A stretch of DNA of 64,000 nt from assembly GCF_005222675.1 (NCBI RefSeq), contig NZ_STGE01000010.1, positions 1-64,000 of the forward strand, read 5' to 3'. Of the stretch, positions 6,927 through 16,079 are shown one piece after another. The notes below the pieces were generated by a model. That model ran no database searches. It was not told the DNA's origin and worked only from the letters and a program-made list of their open reading frames with translations. Positions within the stretch are counted from its first letter, which is position 1. Every line of letters begins with the position of its first letter. This DNA is from Mycolicibacterium sp. CR10 (GTDB lineage: Bacteria > Actinomycetota > Actinomycetes > Mycobacteriales > Mycobacteriaceae). Both the position numbers and the translations under genes were made by a program.

Positions 6927-7064
6927 CTACCTCGGTATCCAGGGCTGGCAGCCGAGGCGGTCTATCCAGGGCGGTACCCAATCGCAGGGATGGGCACCCA
7001 CCAACAACAGCAGACCGGGGGCCAACGCTAGGGCGATGACGGCGATGATCAGGAGGACCTTCAC
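6927..7064 (-). CDS. Small single-pass membrane protein, 45 residues
   Basis: A GTG-started ORF encodes a hydrophobic N-terminal half (VLLIIAVIALALAPGLLLLV) and a short Trp/Cys-containing tail (CDWVPPWIDRLGCQPW). It overlaps the stop of the upstream gene as GTGA and is the last gene before the terminator. The form is a membrane-anchored peptide or a lipid-facing small phage protein. No family is recognised; the operon position is the best support. Confidence 0.55.
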   Translation of the reverse strand: MKVLLIIAVIALALAPGLLLLVGAHPCDWVPPWIDRLGCQPWIPR

Positions 7065-7312
7065 AGCCTCACCACCCGCCCGTACTCATCCACCCGCAGC
7101 ACGATCTGATGCTTGGGCTTCTGTGTCGCCAGCGCCAGGACGTAGAACGGTGCCCACAGACCACAGGTCACGATCACACCGAGGATGTGGGCGATGTGGC
7201 TCACGTCCTGCCCAACCTCTAAGACGGCTTGGTAGTCGGTCTGCTGTATCAGCCGCGCGCCTTTGTAGAGTTCGACGGCAACGGCGTGCTGTAGTGCCTC
7301 GCGCGGGTTCAT
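7061..7312 (-). CDS. Small phage-type protein with a membrane segment, 83 residues
   Basis: It starts MNPREALQHAVAVELYKGARL and has one hydrophobic stretch, HILGVIVTCGLWAPFYVLALA, near residues 47-67, followed by a basic tail. The ATG at 7312 overlaps the stop of the upstream gene as ATGA. An upstream extension of the frame exists, but the overlap decides the start. Similar small proteins are common in mycobacteriophage right arms. Function unknown. Confidence 0.6.
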   Translation of the reverse strand: MNPREALQHAVAVELYKGARLIQQTDYQAVLEVGQDVSHIAHILGVIVTCGLWAPFYVLALATQKPKHQIVLRVDEYGRVVRL

Positions 7313-7470
7313 CGGGTCAACTCCCGCAGGCAGTACAGAGCGGTGTCGATATCGCGCAGTGACGCCAACTCGGCCAACGTGCGGGCCGCGCTGTTCTCGT
7401 CCCCGTCGACAGGGCAGGAGACGTAGTGGGCAAGGCTCGGGTCGAACTCCGTAAGGCACGTGCAGTTCAT
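7309..7470 (-). CDS. Small Cys-containing phage protein, 53 residues
   Basis: The ORF starts MNCTCLTEFDPSLAHYVSCP, so three Cys residues lie within the first 19 residues, possibly a metal site together with His15. The rest is helical (SAARTLAELASLRDIDTALYCL). It is translationally coupled on both sides by ATGA overlaps. No family recognised. Confidence 0.55.
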   Translation of the reverse strand: MNCTCLTEFDPSLAHYVSCPVDGDENSAARTLAELASLRDIDTALYCLRELTR

Positions 7471-7670
7471 CGGGTCACCCCGTCTGCCTCGCAGTAGAAC
7501 GAGATCCGCTGAACCCACGCAATTGCGTTCTCGATCTGATCGACCAACTGCGCCGCCCTGGTGGCGCGGGCCGTGGGTAGTTCCTCGGCGGCTGCCCGCG
7601 CTAGATTGCGGGCTTGGAGTAATGCGGCCTCGCAGTCCGCGAGGCGGTTGTAGTTTGAGGTGGTGGACAT
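7467..7670 (-). CDS. First gene of the small minus-strand operon, 67 residues
   Basis: Start ATG 7670 follows the ribosome binding site AGAAGGG on the minus strand; a TTG two codons earlier is less likely. The product is helical and probably coiled (CEAALLQARNLARAAAEELP, then ATRAAQLVDQIENAIAWVQRI). It begins a run of four genes overlapping by ATGA or GTGA. It may be a small regulatory or structural phage protein; nothing more can be said. Confidence 0.6.
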   Translation of the reverse strand: MSTTSNYNRLADCEAALLQARNLARAAAEELPTARATRAAQLVDQIENAIAWVQRISFYCEADGVTR

Positions 7671-7903
7671 CGGCAAACCCTTCTCTCGTCAGTCGAGAGC
7701 GGTTTGCAGACCGTCGGATAACACCATCCACAACGTTGCGGTATCAGCAGCCGGTAATCCCGGCACAACAGCGTTACCTGTGGCTTAATGTTCCGTTACC
7801 GGCGCTGCGCGCCGGGTCATCGGTCGTTAACGTCCTTGGCTGGGGTACGCGGAGGGCCCCCCTCCAAGATGCTGGCGGCCCGAAGCAGAAAGTAGAGACA
7901 AAC
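7671..7903. other. Prophage-chromosome junction region
   Basis: This 233-bp gap lies between the last phage-like gene and the host ABC operon and should contain the right attachment junction. It shows hairpins at 7750-7764 (GCCGG-TAATC-CCGGC) and 7799-7815 (CCGGCGC-TGC-GCGCCGG), plus an imperfect inverted repeat at about 7674-7706. No tRNA or tRNA fragment is visible, so integration was not obviously into a tRNA gene at this end. Promoter signals for the ABC operon must also lie here, but I cannot assign them. Confidence 0.45.
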
Positions 7904-8824
7904 GTGTTGGGTGGATTCCAAGACCGCCGGACCAAGATCTGGCGCATCGCGGCGGTGTTTGCCGCCACCGGCGCTCTGGCCCTTTCGGGCTGTTCGAGTA
8001 GCTCCGAGCCGAGCGGCGGAGAAGACTCTCCGACGGCGGCGGCCCCGGCGGAGAAGGTCGAGGCGATCGCGAACACCGTCCCCGAGGCCATCAAGTCGTC
8101 CGGCAAGCTCATCATCGGCGTCAACATTCCCTACGCCCCGAACGAGTTCAAGGATCCCGAGGGCAAGATCGTCGGCTTCGATGTCGACCTGATGAATGCG
8201 ATCGCCGGGACTCTGGGGCTGACCCCGGAATACCGCGAGGCCGACTTCGCGAAGATCATTCCGTCGATCCAGGGCGGCACGTTCAACGTGGGCATGTCGT
8301 CGTTCACCGACAGCAAGGAGCGTGAGGAGCAGGTCGACTTCGTCACCTACTTCTCCGCGGGCACGCTGTGGGCCCAGCCCGCGGGTGGCACCGTCGATCC
8401 GGAGAACGCGTGCGGTAAGAAGGTCGCGGTGCAGGCGACGACGGTTCAGGAGACCGACGAGTTGCCCGCTCGCAGCGTGAAGTGCACCGATGCTGGCCAG
8501 CCGGCCATCGAGATCATCCCGTTCGACAGCCAGGATGCCGCCACCAACGCCGTCGTGCTGGGTCAGGCCGACGCGATGTCGGCGGATTCACCGGTCACTC
8601 TGTATGCGATCAAGCAGACCAACGGCAAGCTGGTGCAGGCCGGCGAGGTGTTCGATTCGGCGCCCTATGGATGGCCTGTAGAAAAGGGCTCCCCGCTTGC
8701 CCAGTCGTTGCTGCAGGCTCTCGAGCACCTGATCGAGACCGGCCAGTACAAGGAGATCGCGGCCAACTGGGGTCTCGAAGAGGGCATGATCGACAAGCCG
8801 GTGATCAACGGCGCGGTCTCCTGA
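7904..8824 (+). CDS. Polar amino-acid ABC transporter substrate-binding lipoprotein
   Basis: A lipoprotein signal peptide ends at ALALSGC (Cys ~29), followed by a Ser/Glu-rich linker. The rest is a type-3 periplasmic binding domain (GKLIIGVNIPYAPNEFKD, GFDVDLMNAIAGTLGL, FNVGMSSFTDSKEREEQVDF). These are the marks of glutamate/glutamine or related polar amino-acid binding proteins. GTG 7904 is the first start that gives a correct signal peptide. A further 148 codons remain open upstream but have no coding character. It heads an operon with permease, ATPase and a two-component pair. The exact ligand is not readable. Confidence 0.85.
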   Translation: MLGGFQDRRTKIWRIAAVFAATGALALSGCSSSSEPSGGEDSPTAAAPAEKVEAIANTVPEAIKSSGKLIIGVNIPYAPNEFKDPEGKIVGFDVDLMNAIAGTLGLTPEYREADFAKIIPSIQGGTFNVGMSSFTDSKEREEQVDFVTYFSAGTLWAQPAGGTVDPENACGKKVAVQATTVQETDELPARSVKCTDAGQPAIEIIPFDSQDAATNAVVLGQADAMSADSPVTLYAIKQTNGKLVQAGEVFDSAPYGWPVEKGSPLAQSLLQALEHLIETGQYKEIAANWGLEEGMIDKPVINGAVS

Positions 8825-8843
8825 CCCGCGGGAGGCAATTCAC

Positions 8844-9755
8844 ATGACTGATGTCGGCACGCCGCCACAAGCCATCAACGCCATCCCATTGCGCCACCCG
8901 TGGCGTTGGGTGGCGGCGGTCGTCATCATCGTGTTGGTGGCGCTGTTCCTCTACGGCGCCGCGACCAACCCGGCGTACGGCTGGTCGACCTACCGGGAGT
9001 ACCTGTTCAACGAGCGGATCATGCTCGGTGTTCTCAACACGCTGCAGCTGACCGTCTACTCGATGGTCATCGGCATCGTGCTCGGCGTCGTCCTCACGAT
9101 CATGCGGCTGTCGTCGAACCCGGTGTTGGGCGCGGTGTCGTGGGTGTTCCTGTGGATCTTCCGCGGCACCCCGGTGTACGTGCAGCTCGCTTTCTGGGGT
9201 CTGTTCCCGACCATCTACCAGAATCTCCGGATCGGAGTGCCGTTCGGGCCGGCGCTGTTCGAGTTCAACCTGCAGGCCCTGTCCATCCCCTTCGCGCTGG
9301 CGATCATCGGCCTGGCCCTCAACGAAGCCGCCTACATGGCGGAGATCATCCGCGCGGGCATCACGTCGGTGCCGGAAGGGCAGATGGAAGCCTCGACCGC
9401 GCTGGGGATGTCGTGGGGGATGGCGATGCGGCGCACGGTGCTCCCGCAGGCGATGCGGGTGATCATCCCGCCGACCGGCAATGAGGTCATCAGCCTGCTG
9501 AAGACCACTTCGCTGGTCACCGCGGTCCCGTACGCCTTCGATCTGTACAGCATCGCCACCCGCGAGATCGCCGCACGTACCTTCCAGCCGGTCCCGCTGT
9601 TGTTGGTGGCGGCCACCTGGTATCTGGTGATCACGAGCATCCTCATGGTCGGGCAGTTCTACCTGGAGCGGTACTTCTCCCGAGGCGCGTCGCGGAAACT
9701 GACCACCAAGCAACTCGAAGCGCTGGCCCTGGCGCAGCAACCGCCGGCCGGTTAG
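8844..9755 (+). CDS. Polar amino-acid ABC transporter permease
   Basis: The 303-residue protein has an N-terminal membrane helix ([17 protein letters not shown]), then the HisM/GlnP-type permease core. Its EAA loop appears as [32 protein letters not shown] and [16 protein letters not shown] are standard signatures. About five membrane spans are present. It starts with ATG 8844 behind GGAGG, 19 bases after the binding protein stop. One permease gene suggests a homodimeric channel. Confidence 0.9.
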   Translation: MTDVGTPPQAINAIPLRHPWRWVAAVVIIVLVALFLYGAATNPAYGWSTYREYLFNERIMLGVLNTLQLTVYSMVIGIVLGVVLTIMRLSSNPVLGAVSWVFLWIFRGTPVYVQLAFWGLFPTIYQNLRIGVPFGPALFEFNLQALSIPFALAIIGLALNEAAYMAEIIRAGITSVPEGQMEASTALGMSWGMAMRRTVLPQAMRVIIPPTGNEVISLLKTTSLVTAVPYAFDLYSIATREIAARTFQPVPLLLVAATWYLVITSILMVGQFYLERYFSRGASRKLTTKQLEALALAQQPPAG

Positions 9756-9766
9756 AGGGGACAGGA

Positions 9767-10549
9767 ATGACTGCAGAGCCAACGACCGCCGGGCCCATGG
9801 TCAAGGCGGAACTCGTGTGCAAGGATTTCGGCGCCCTCAAGGTGCTCAAGGGCATCACACTGGAGGTGCAGGAGGGCGAGGTGATGGTGCTCGTCGGCCC
9901 CTCCGGCTCCGGCAAGTCGACATTCCTGCGCTGCATCAATCACCTCGAAACCGTCACGGCAGGAAGGCTTTACGTCGACGGTAAGTTGGTCGGCTACAAC
10001 GAGCGCGCCAGCAAACTCTACGAAATGAAACCGCGTGAGGTCGCCAAGCAGCGCCGCGAGGTCGGCATGGTGTTCCAGCACTTCAATCTGTTCCCGCACC
10101 GCACTGCACTTGGCAACATCATCGAGGCCCCGCTGCGCGTGAAGGGCGTCAAAAGGAGCGAGGCGATCGAGCGGGGCAAGGACCTGCTCGAACAGGTCGG
10201 GATGGCCGACAAGGCCGAGGCCTATCCGGCACAGCTGTCGGGCGGGCAGCAGCAACGTGTGGCGATCGCCAGGGCACTGGCGATGAACCCAAAGCTGATG
10301 CTGTTTGACGAGCCCACCTCGGCGCTGGATCCCGAACTGGTGGGCGAGGTCCTCGCTGTGATGAAGAAGCTTGCCTCCGAGGGCATGACGATGGTGGTGG
10401 TCACCCACGAGATGGGCTTCGCGCGCGAGGTCGCTGACGAGGTGGTGTTCATGGACGCCGGCGTCGTGGTCGAGCGCGGAGACCCTGTCGAGGTGATGCG
10501 CAACCCGCAACACGAACGGACGAAAGCGTTTCTCTCCAAGGTGATGTAG
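9767..10549 (+). CDS. Polar amino-acid ABC transporter ATP-binding protein (GlnQ-like)
   Basis: 260 residues with all ABC motifs: Walker [11 protein letters not shown]-loop [10 protein letters not shown], signature LSGGQQQR, Walker [13 protein letters not shown] and switch His in [16 protein letters not shown]. The EMGFARxVAD end is typical of amino-acid importers. It has a ~20-residue N-terminal extension before [13 protein letters not shown]. The stop overlaps the histidine kinase GTG by one base (TAGTG), tying the transporter to a sensor pair. Confidence 0.92.
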   Translation: MTAEPTTAGPMVKAELVCKDFGALKVLKGITLEVQEGEVMVLVGPSGSGKSTFLRCINHLETVTAGRLYVDGKLVGYNERASKLYEMKPREVAKQRREVGMVFQHFNLFPHRTALGNIIEAPLRVKGVKRSEAIERGKDLLEQVGMADKAEAYPAQLSGGQQQRVAIARALAMNPKLMLFDEPTSALDPELVGEVLAVMKKLASEGMTMVVVTHEMGFAREVADEVVFMDAGVVVERGDPVEVMRNPQHERTKAFLSKVM

Positions 10550-11667
10550 TGCCCGACCCGGCCACACCGCTATGGCGGGCCGCTCAGGTGTTCCGTCTGC
10601 TCAGTTGCGTCTACGCGCTGGGTTTTCAGCTCTTGATCAATCCCGACCTGAAGAATCCGGGTGTCGCCTGGCTGCTGTCCGCGGTGTTGATCGGCTGGAG
10701 TGCCGCGTGTGCCGTGGCCTACCTGCGGGGTTTCGGCCGCAGACCGGCCTGGGTGATGGCCGAGATCGTGGTTGTGGTGGCGCTGATGCTGTCGACAGAG
10801 TTCATCGCGTCCGACCAGTGGGTCCTGGACAACCAGTCCTGGCCGACCACCCTGTGGGCAACCAACGCGACCATCTCCGCCGCGATCCTGTTCGGGCCGA
10901 TCGCAGGGATGATGACCGGTGTCGTCGTCATGGCGGCGAGCGCCGCGCTGAAGGGATACGTCCACATCGATGTGAGCCGAAACGCGACGATCGTCATCGA
11001 GCTTGCCGTCGGTCTCGCGGTGGGGATGGCGGCCCAGACGGCGCGCCGGGCGCATACCGAGCTGGATCGGGCCGCCCGGCTGTCCGCGTCGCTCGAGGAG
11101 CGGGAGCGGTTGTCCCGTCAGGTGCATGACGGGGCGATCCAGGTGCTGGCGCTGGTGGCCCGCCGGGGGCGTGAAATAGGCGGCGAGACTGCCCAATTGG
11201 CCGAGTTGGCGGGTGAGCAGGAACGCGCGCTGCGCCGTCTCGTCAGCGCCGGCGATGCCGACCCACCGGATGCCGCCACCGCCGACATCGGAGCCCTGTT
11301 GCGGCGGCGGGCATCCGACAGGGTGTCGGTGAGCGTGCCCGCCGACCCGGTTCTGCTCGACTCGACCGTTGCCCGCGAGTTCTTCGCGGCGGTGGGCAAT
11401 GCGCTCGACAACGCCGAGGCGCATGCAGGAGAAGGGGCCCACGCGTATGTGCTGCTCGAGGATCTCGGCGACTCGGTCACCGTGAGTGTGCGCGACGACG
11501 GTGTCGGGATCGCGGACGGCCGGCTCGAGGAAGCTGTCGGCCAGGGACGCGTAGGTATAGCGAAATCGATTGTGGGCCGGATGAATTGGTTAGGCGGGCG
11601 GGCAGAGCTGAGCACCGGTCCTGGAGAGGGCGTGGAATGGGAACTGACGGTGCCTCGATCTCGGTGA
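10549..11667 (+). CDS. NarL-type sensor histidine kinase
   Basis: The 372-residue membrane kinase has about four to five N-terminal spans (residues ~10-160). The HisKA_3 phosphoacceptor is RLSRQVHDGAIQVLALVARR, with the HD motif. The HATPase domain has EFFAAVGNALDNAEAHA and VRDDGVGIADG. The C-terminus (GQGRVGIAKSIVGRMNWLGG) is typical of MacS/LiaS-like kinases. The extracellular portion is small, so it may sense membrane state or the linked transporter. Translation is coupled to the ATPase gene by overlap and the response regulator starts inside its 3' end. Confidence 0.88.
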   Translation: MPDPATPLWRAAQVFRLLSCVYALGFQLLINPDLKNPGVAWLLSAVLIGWSAACAVAYLRGFGRRPAWVMAEIVVVVALMLSTEFIASDQWVLDNQSWPTTLWATNATISAAILFGPIAGMMTGVVVMAASAALKGYVHIDVSRNATIVIELAVGLAVGMAAQTARRAHTELDRAARLSASLEERERLSRQVHDGAIQVLALVARRGREIGGETAQLAELAGEQERALRRLVSAGDADPPDAATADIGALLRRRASDRVSVSVPADPVLLDSTVAREFFAAVGNALDNAEAHAGEGAHAYVLLEDLGDSVTVSVRDDGVGIADGRLEEAVGQGRVGIAKSIVGRMNWLGGRAELSTGPGEGVEWELTVPRSR

Positions 11668-12293
11668 TGGTGGTCGACGACCACCCGATCTGGCGCGACG
11701 CGGTCGCCCGAGACCTGGCCGACGAAGGCTTCGATGTCGTAGCGACGGCGGACGGAGTGGCCTCAGCGAAACGACGCGCGGCCGTCGTGCAGCCCGCGGT
11801 CGTCGTCATGGACATGCGGTTGGCCGACGGCGACGGTGCCCAGGCGACCGCGGAGGTCCTCTCCGTGTCCCAGTCGTCGCGGATCCTGGTGCTGTCGGCT
11901 TCCGACGAGCGCGACGACGTGCTCGAAGCCGTCAAGGCCGGCGCCACCGGTTATCTGGTCAAGAGCGCGTCGAAACAGGAACTCGCGGAGGCGGTCCGGG
12001 CCACCGCGCAGGGGCGGGCGGTCTTCACCCCCGGTCTGGCCGGCCTGGTCCTGGGGGAGTATCGCCGCATCGCCCAGGACCCGACCGGGCCGACAGGCCC
12101 CAGCCTCACCGAGCGTGAGACCGAGATTCTGCGCCATGTCGCCAAGGGGCTCACCGCCAGGCAGATCGCCTCGCGGCTGTCGCTGAGCCACCGCACGGTG
12201 GAGAACCACGTCCAGGCCACGTTCCGCAAGCTGCAGATCGGCAACCGGGTCGAACTCGCGCGCTACGCGATAGAGCACGGCCTCGACGAGTAG
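11637..12293 (+). CDS. NarL/LuxR-family response regulator
   Basis: ATG 11637 behind GGAGAGGG gives 218 residues beginning MGTDGASISVMVVDDHPIWR. The receiver domain has the DD pair, phosphoacceptor Asp in VVVMDMRLADGDG, Ser/Thr switch in ILVLSAS, and Lys in TGYLVKSASKQEL. The C-terminal LuxR helix-turn-helix reads LTERETEILRHVAKGLTARQ and SHRTVENHVQATFRKLQI. It overlaps the kinase by 31 bases, so the two are a cognate pair; the amino-acid transporter operon itself is a plausible target. Confidence 0.9.
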   Translation: MGTDGASISVMVVDDHPIWRDAVARDLADEGFDVVATADGVASAKRRAAVVQPAVVVMDMRLADGDGAQATAEVLSVSQSSRILVLSASDERDDVLEAVKAGATGYLVKSASKQELAEAVRATAQGRAVFTPGLAGLVLGEYRRIAQDPTGPTGPSLTERETEILRHVAKGLTARQIASRLSLSHRTVENHVQATFRKLQIGNRVELARYAIEHGLDE

Positions 12294-12336
12294 TTGTACT
12301 CATCCGGTGTCGGTCCGCGACTGCGACCATGGCGAC

Positions 12337-14196
12337 ATGACCGAACCGCACACCGCCGTCATCACCCGGCTCTCCGCGGACTTCGCCGCGATATCGGCCC
12401 AGCTGGCCAGGGTGTCCACCGATCTCCACGAGCTGGATCGGATCCTCACCGTCGGCCCGCAACAACCTGTCGCACCGCCTGGTACACAGCCGCAGCCGGT
12501 GCAGCCGCCGCAGCCTGGTGCACAGCCGCCGCAGCCGCTGCGACCGATGCAGCCGCCGGTGGTGCAGTACTGGCCGCAGTACCCGCCGCCACCGGCCTAC
12601 CGGCCCGTGCCTCCCCGGCCGGCACCCGTCAAGGCGGCGCGCTCGGACGGCTGGATCGGCAAGCTGCTGGCCGTCGCCGGCGTCGCCGTCACGCTGATCG
12701 GCGTCGTGCTGCTGCTGGTGCTGGCCGCCCAGGCCGGCATCCTGCGTCCGGAGTTCCGGGTGGCCGCCGGTGCCGCACTCGCAGCGGCGCTGGTGGTCAC
12801 CGCGTGGTGGCTCAACGCCCGGCCCGGCGGACGGGTCGGCGCGATCGCGCTCGCCGCCACCGGGGTGGCGGCGGCGTACATGGACGTCATCGCGGTTACC
12901 ACGATCTACGAGTGGGTCGCGGAGCCGGTGGGGTTGATCCTTGCCGCGACGATCGCCGGCGGCGGCCTGACGCTGGCCCGTCGTTGGGACTCCGAGCATC
13001 TCGGGCTGCTGGTACTGGTGCCGCTGATCGTTCTGGCGCCGGTCATCACCGACGGTATGACGCTCTTGCTGGTGGGTTTCATGCTTGCGCTGTCCGCGGT
13101 GTCGGTGCCGGTACAACTCGGTAAGGACTGGATCTGGTTGCACGCAGCCCGCATTGCGGCCGCGGTGTTTCCACTGATCGTCGCGCTGAGCGTGCGCTAC
13201 TTCGATTCCCGTGAGGACCTCTGGCTGGCCGGTGCCTGCGGGATCGCGGCAGTGGTGGCCATCGGGTCCGCGCTCATCCTGTTGCCTGGAACGGCCCACC
13301 GGGCGGCGATGGCGTTGCTGACCGCGGCCGGCGTGTTGCCGGTGCTGTGCGTGGTGCTGGCGGTCGATCGCGTGATCGCGGCATTGATGGCCGCAACGCT
13401 GGCCGCCGCGCTGTTGGCGATCGTGCTTGTCGGCGAACGCTTTCCGGGCGTGCCCGGGGTGGTGCGGCAGGTGTTCTCGGCTCTGGCCGCCGTTGCGGCC
13501 CTGATCGCCGTGACGGTGGCGTTCGACGGCGAGATCGCCGGGCCCGTACTGCTGGCGATGGCGGCTGTGGTGGCGGTGGCCGCGCGCCGCGACGACGTCG
13601 CGCGGTGGGCGGCATTCGGATTCGCGATCATCGGCGCAGGTGTCCATGTGAGCTATTCGCCACCGCACGCCCTGCTCGAGCCGACCGAAATCACCGCAGC
13701 GTCAGGCATTTCCACATTGGTCTCCAGCATCCTGCTGGCCGCGTCGGCGGTGGCGATCGTATGGTCCTGGGTGGATGCCGGCCGCCGGGTCGACGACAGC
13801 GCGGTGCGGGTGCTGTGGATGGGAGCCGGGGCGGTGATCGTCTACGCGGTCACGTCGTTCACCGTCACCGCAGGCATGCTGATCGGGGGTGACGGCCGCG
13901 GCTTCTACGCCGGGCACATGGCCGCGACCATCTGCTGGATCGCGATGGCAGCGGCTCTGTTCGGCTATGCCGCGCGCCTGCCGCGTGCCGAGCGCTCCGT
14001 GCCGATCGCCGGCGGACTCGGGTTGGTGGCTGCCGCGATGGCCAAGCTGTTCCTGTTCGACCTTGGCACGCTCGACGGAATCTTCCGGGTGGCGGTCTTC
14101 ATCGTCGTCGGCCTGATCCTGTTGGGCATGGGCGCGGGATACGCGCGACTGCTGGAGAAGCAGGACAAGCAGGCTGTGACCACGCCCACGGAGTGA
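12337..14196 (+). CDS. DUF2339-type polytopic membrane protein
   Basis: The 619-residue protein begins with a soluble helix (AVITRLSADFAAISAQLARV), then a Pro/Gln-rich linker with repeated QPP units (~residues 40-105), then roughly 16-18 membrane segments to the end. Long Ala/Val/Leu-rich helices in continuous succession and the coiled N-terminus fit DUF2339 membrane proteins, whose role is unknown. ATG 12337 is preferred over GTG 12307 because it starts at the soluble domain. A cell-envelope transporter or flippase-like role is possible but not shown. Confidence 0.7.
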   Translation: MTEPHTAVITRLSADFAAISAQLARVSTDLHELDRILTVGPQQPVAPPGTQPQPVQPPQPGAQPPQPLRPMQPPVVQYWPQYPPPPAYRPVPPRPAPVKAARSDGWIGKLLAVAGVAVTLIGVVLLLVLAAQAGILRPEFRVAAGAALAAALVVTAWWLNARPGGRVGAIALAATGVAAAYMDVIAVTTIYEWVAEPVGLILAATIAGGGLTLARRWDSEHLGLLVLVPLIVLAPVITDGMTLLLVGFMLALSAVSVPVQLGKDWIWLHAARIAAAVFPLIVALSVRYFDSREDLWLAGACGIAAVVAIGSALILLPGTAHRAAMALLTAAGVLPVLCVVLAVDRVIAALMAATLAAALLAIVLVGERFPGVPGVVRQVFSALAAVAALIAVTVAFDGEIAGPVLLAMAAVVAVAARRDDVARWAAFGFAIIGAGVHVSYSPPHALLEPTEITAASGISTLVSSILLAASAVAIVWSWVDAGRRVDDSAVRVLWMGAGAVIVYAVTSFTVTAGMLIGGDGRGFYAGHMAATICWIAMAAALFGYAARLPRAERSVPIAGGLGLVAAAMAKLFLFDLGTLDGIFRVAVFIVVGLILLGMGAGYARLLEKQDKQAVTTPTE

Positions 14197-14234
14197 ATTG
14201 GATTGATTCAAGATCATGAGGCGTTGCCAACAGC

Positions 14235-14699
14235 ATGGGTACAACAGGATTTCAGGCATCACCGGAACTCAGCGCCGCCCTGCAGCGGGTGCTGGTCGAT
14301 CTGATCGAGCTTGCGCTGCAAGGAAAGCAAGCACACTGGAATGTCGTCGGCAGCAACTTCCGCGACCTGCACCTCCAACTCGATGAGGTGGTCGACTTCG
14401 CCCGCGAGGCCAGTGACACCGTCGCCGAACGGATGCGGGCGCTGGACGCGGTGCCGGACGGCAGAACGGGCACGGTGTCGGCGAGCACCTCGTTGCCTCA
14501 GTTCCCCGCCTACGAGCACAGCACCGCCGAGGTCGTCGACCTGATCACCGAACGCCTCTATGCGGCCGTGGGCACCATCAGGGCCGTGCACGACACCGTT
14601 GACGCCCAGGATCCGAGCACCGCGGACATTCTGCACCAGCTCATCGACGGTCTGGAGAAGCTGGCGTGGCTGCTCAAGTCGGAGAACCGGAAGGTGTGA
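14235..14699 (+). CDS. dps: DNA-binding ferritin-like protein Dps
   Basis: 154 residues with the Dps four-helix bundle. The intersubunit ferroxidase ligands are seen in KQAHWNVVG (His) and HLQLDEVVDFAREASD (His/Asp/Glu). Dps forms dodecamers that oxidise and store iron and protect DNA in starvation and oxidative stress. Among mycobacteria this matches the second, shorter Dps of M. smegmatis-type species (Dps2) rather than the tailed Dps1, because there is no long Lys/Arg-rich tail. The 3' end overlaps the convergent cyclase gene by 26 bases. Confidence 0.88.
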   Translation: MGTTGFQASPELSAALQRVLVDLIELALQGKQAHWNVVGSNFRDLHLQLDEVVDFAREASDTVAERMRALDAVPDGRTGTVSASTSLPQFPAYEHSTAEVVDLITERLYAAVGTIRAVHDTVDAQDPSTADILHQLIDGLEKLAWLLKSENRKV

Positions 14700-15975
14700 C
14701 ACTGTCGGCGGAGCGGACGATCCGGCCGACGTCGTCCCGGTGCCCGACCAGGTACCAGGTGTGCATGATTCCCTTGCCTTTGACGTCCACGTCCCCTCGC
14801 TCCTCGAGCATGAACGTGGTGTGCAGACGGTCATAAACGTTGTCGGGCACCTGAATTCGACCTTCGACGTCGGTGGCCTCCATCCGTGACGCCACGTTGA
14901 CCGCGTCGCCCCAGACGTCGTAGAAGAACTTCTTCGCGCCCACCACTCCGGCCACCACCGGCCCGGCCGCCATGCCGATCCGCAACGGTACGTCCCGGCC
15001 CTGCGCGTCCTTGAGATCCGCGACGGCGTCGGCCATGTCGAGAGCCAGTGACGCCAACGCCTCCATGTGGTCGGGGCGGGGGGTCGGCACCCCGCTGACG
15101 ACCATGTAGGAATCGCCGCTGGTTTTCACCTTCTCCAACCCGTGCCGATCGACGAGCGCGTCCAGGTCGGTGTACAGGCGATCGAGGAACCGCACGAGTT
15201 CGGCCGGCGGGGTGTCGCTGGCACGTTTGGTGTAGCCGGCGATGTCGGCGAACAGGATCGACGCGTCGTCGTACTTGTCGGCGATGACGGTGCGCGACGG
15301 ATCCTTGAGGCGATGGGCGATCGTCGCGGGGAGGATGTTGGCCAACAACTGCTCGGAGCGCTCGTACTCCGCCTGCATCGCCGCTTCCGCTCGGTCGATC
15401 TCGCGCAGCGTGTACCAGATCGTGGCGATGATCATGACTGCGGATGAGACCGCTGAGGCGAAGAACCCCACGGTGAGGACCCAGGACGGTCCGAGTCCCC
15501 GGTCGTTGGGCACCGTCAGCTCCAGCGCGATCGTGATCGCGACACCCACCGCGGCGATCACCGAGGTCAGCACTATCCGTTCGATGCCGAGCATCAACAC
15601 CGACAGCGAGGCCGCGACCAGAAAGTAGAACTGCAGGCCGGACCCGGTACCGATGGTGAAGCAGATGAACCCGACCGAGAGGTAGGCGAAGGTGACGAAG
15701 GTCAGCGGCGCGACCAGCTCGCCGAATCGGCACAGCCGCGGGATCATCACGAAGACCGCGCCGCACACCAGGTTGACGGCGCCGAGCCACCACAGCTCGC
15801 CACCCATCACCAGTTGGAACACCCCGAACGAAAACGACACCGCCGCCGCGATCCAGCTCGCGATCATCAGAACCCGCAGTCGTCGGCCGGCGCGGTCGCT
15901 GCGGTGTCGTGTCGGTGACCACAGGCGGCTGCCCAGAGTCACCTCGGGGATGCAGACGGGTCTGACCTTCAGCAC
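14674..15975 (-). CDS. cya: Six-span membrane adenylate cyclase (Rv1625c orthologue)
   Basis: 433 residues: cytosolic N-terminus, six membrane helices (~34-190), a linker (SEQLLANILPATIAHRLKDP) and one class III catalytic domain. Catalytic residues align in spacing with mycobacterial Rv1625c: metal D244 and D288, substrate K284 and D353, transition-state N360 and R364. A single domain means it must homodimerise, like half of a mammalian membrane cyclase. It makes cAMP from ATP. GTG start at 15975. Context (tRNA, then pdtaR) repeats the M. tuberculosis order, which makes orthology secure. Confidence 0.93.
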   Translation of the reverse strand: MLKVRPVCIPEVTLGSRLWSPTRHRSDRAGRRLRVLMIASWIAAAVSFSFGVFQLVMGGELWWLGAVNLVCGAVFVMIPRLCRFGELVAPLTFVTFAYLSVGFICFTIGTGSGLQFYFLVAASLSVLMLGIERIVLTSVIAAVGVAITIALELTVPNDRGLGPSWVLTVGFFASAVSSAVMIIATIWYTLREIDRAEAAMQAEYERSEQLLANILPATIAHRLKDPSRTVIADKYDDASILFADIAGYTKRASDTPPAELVRFLDRLYTDLDALVDRHGLEKVKTSGDSYMVVSGVPTPRPDHMEALASLALDMADAVADLKDAQGRDVPLRIGMAAGPVVAGVVGAKKFFYDVWGDAVNVASRMEATDVEGRIQVPDNVYDRLHTTFMLEERGDVDVKGKGIMHTWYLVGHRDDVGRIVRSADSVTPSGSPT

Positions 15976-16079
15976 GGGCTAAAGAGTATCGCCGTGATCA
16001 TGATCAACCTGCTCGAATGACGCGCATCGGGCTTCGGCGGGGTCCTGCGAGGGTGACACCCACCCGGAACTGGCCCTTC

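Noticed and set aside
7671..7903. tRNA-derived attachment site
   Set aside because: I looked for a cloverleaf or tRNA 3' fragment with T-loop TTCGAAT or similar and found none; without the left end no direct repeat can be compared.
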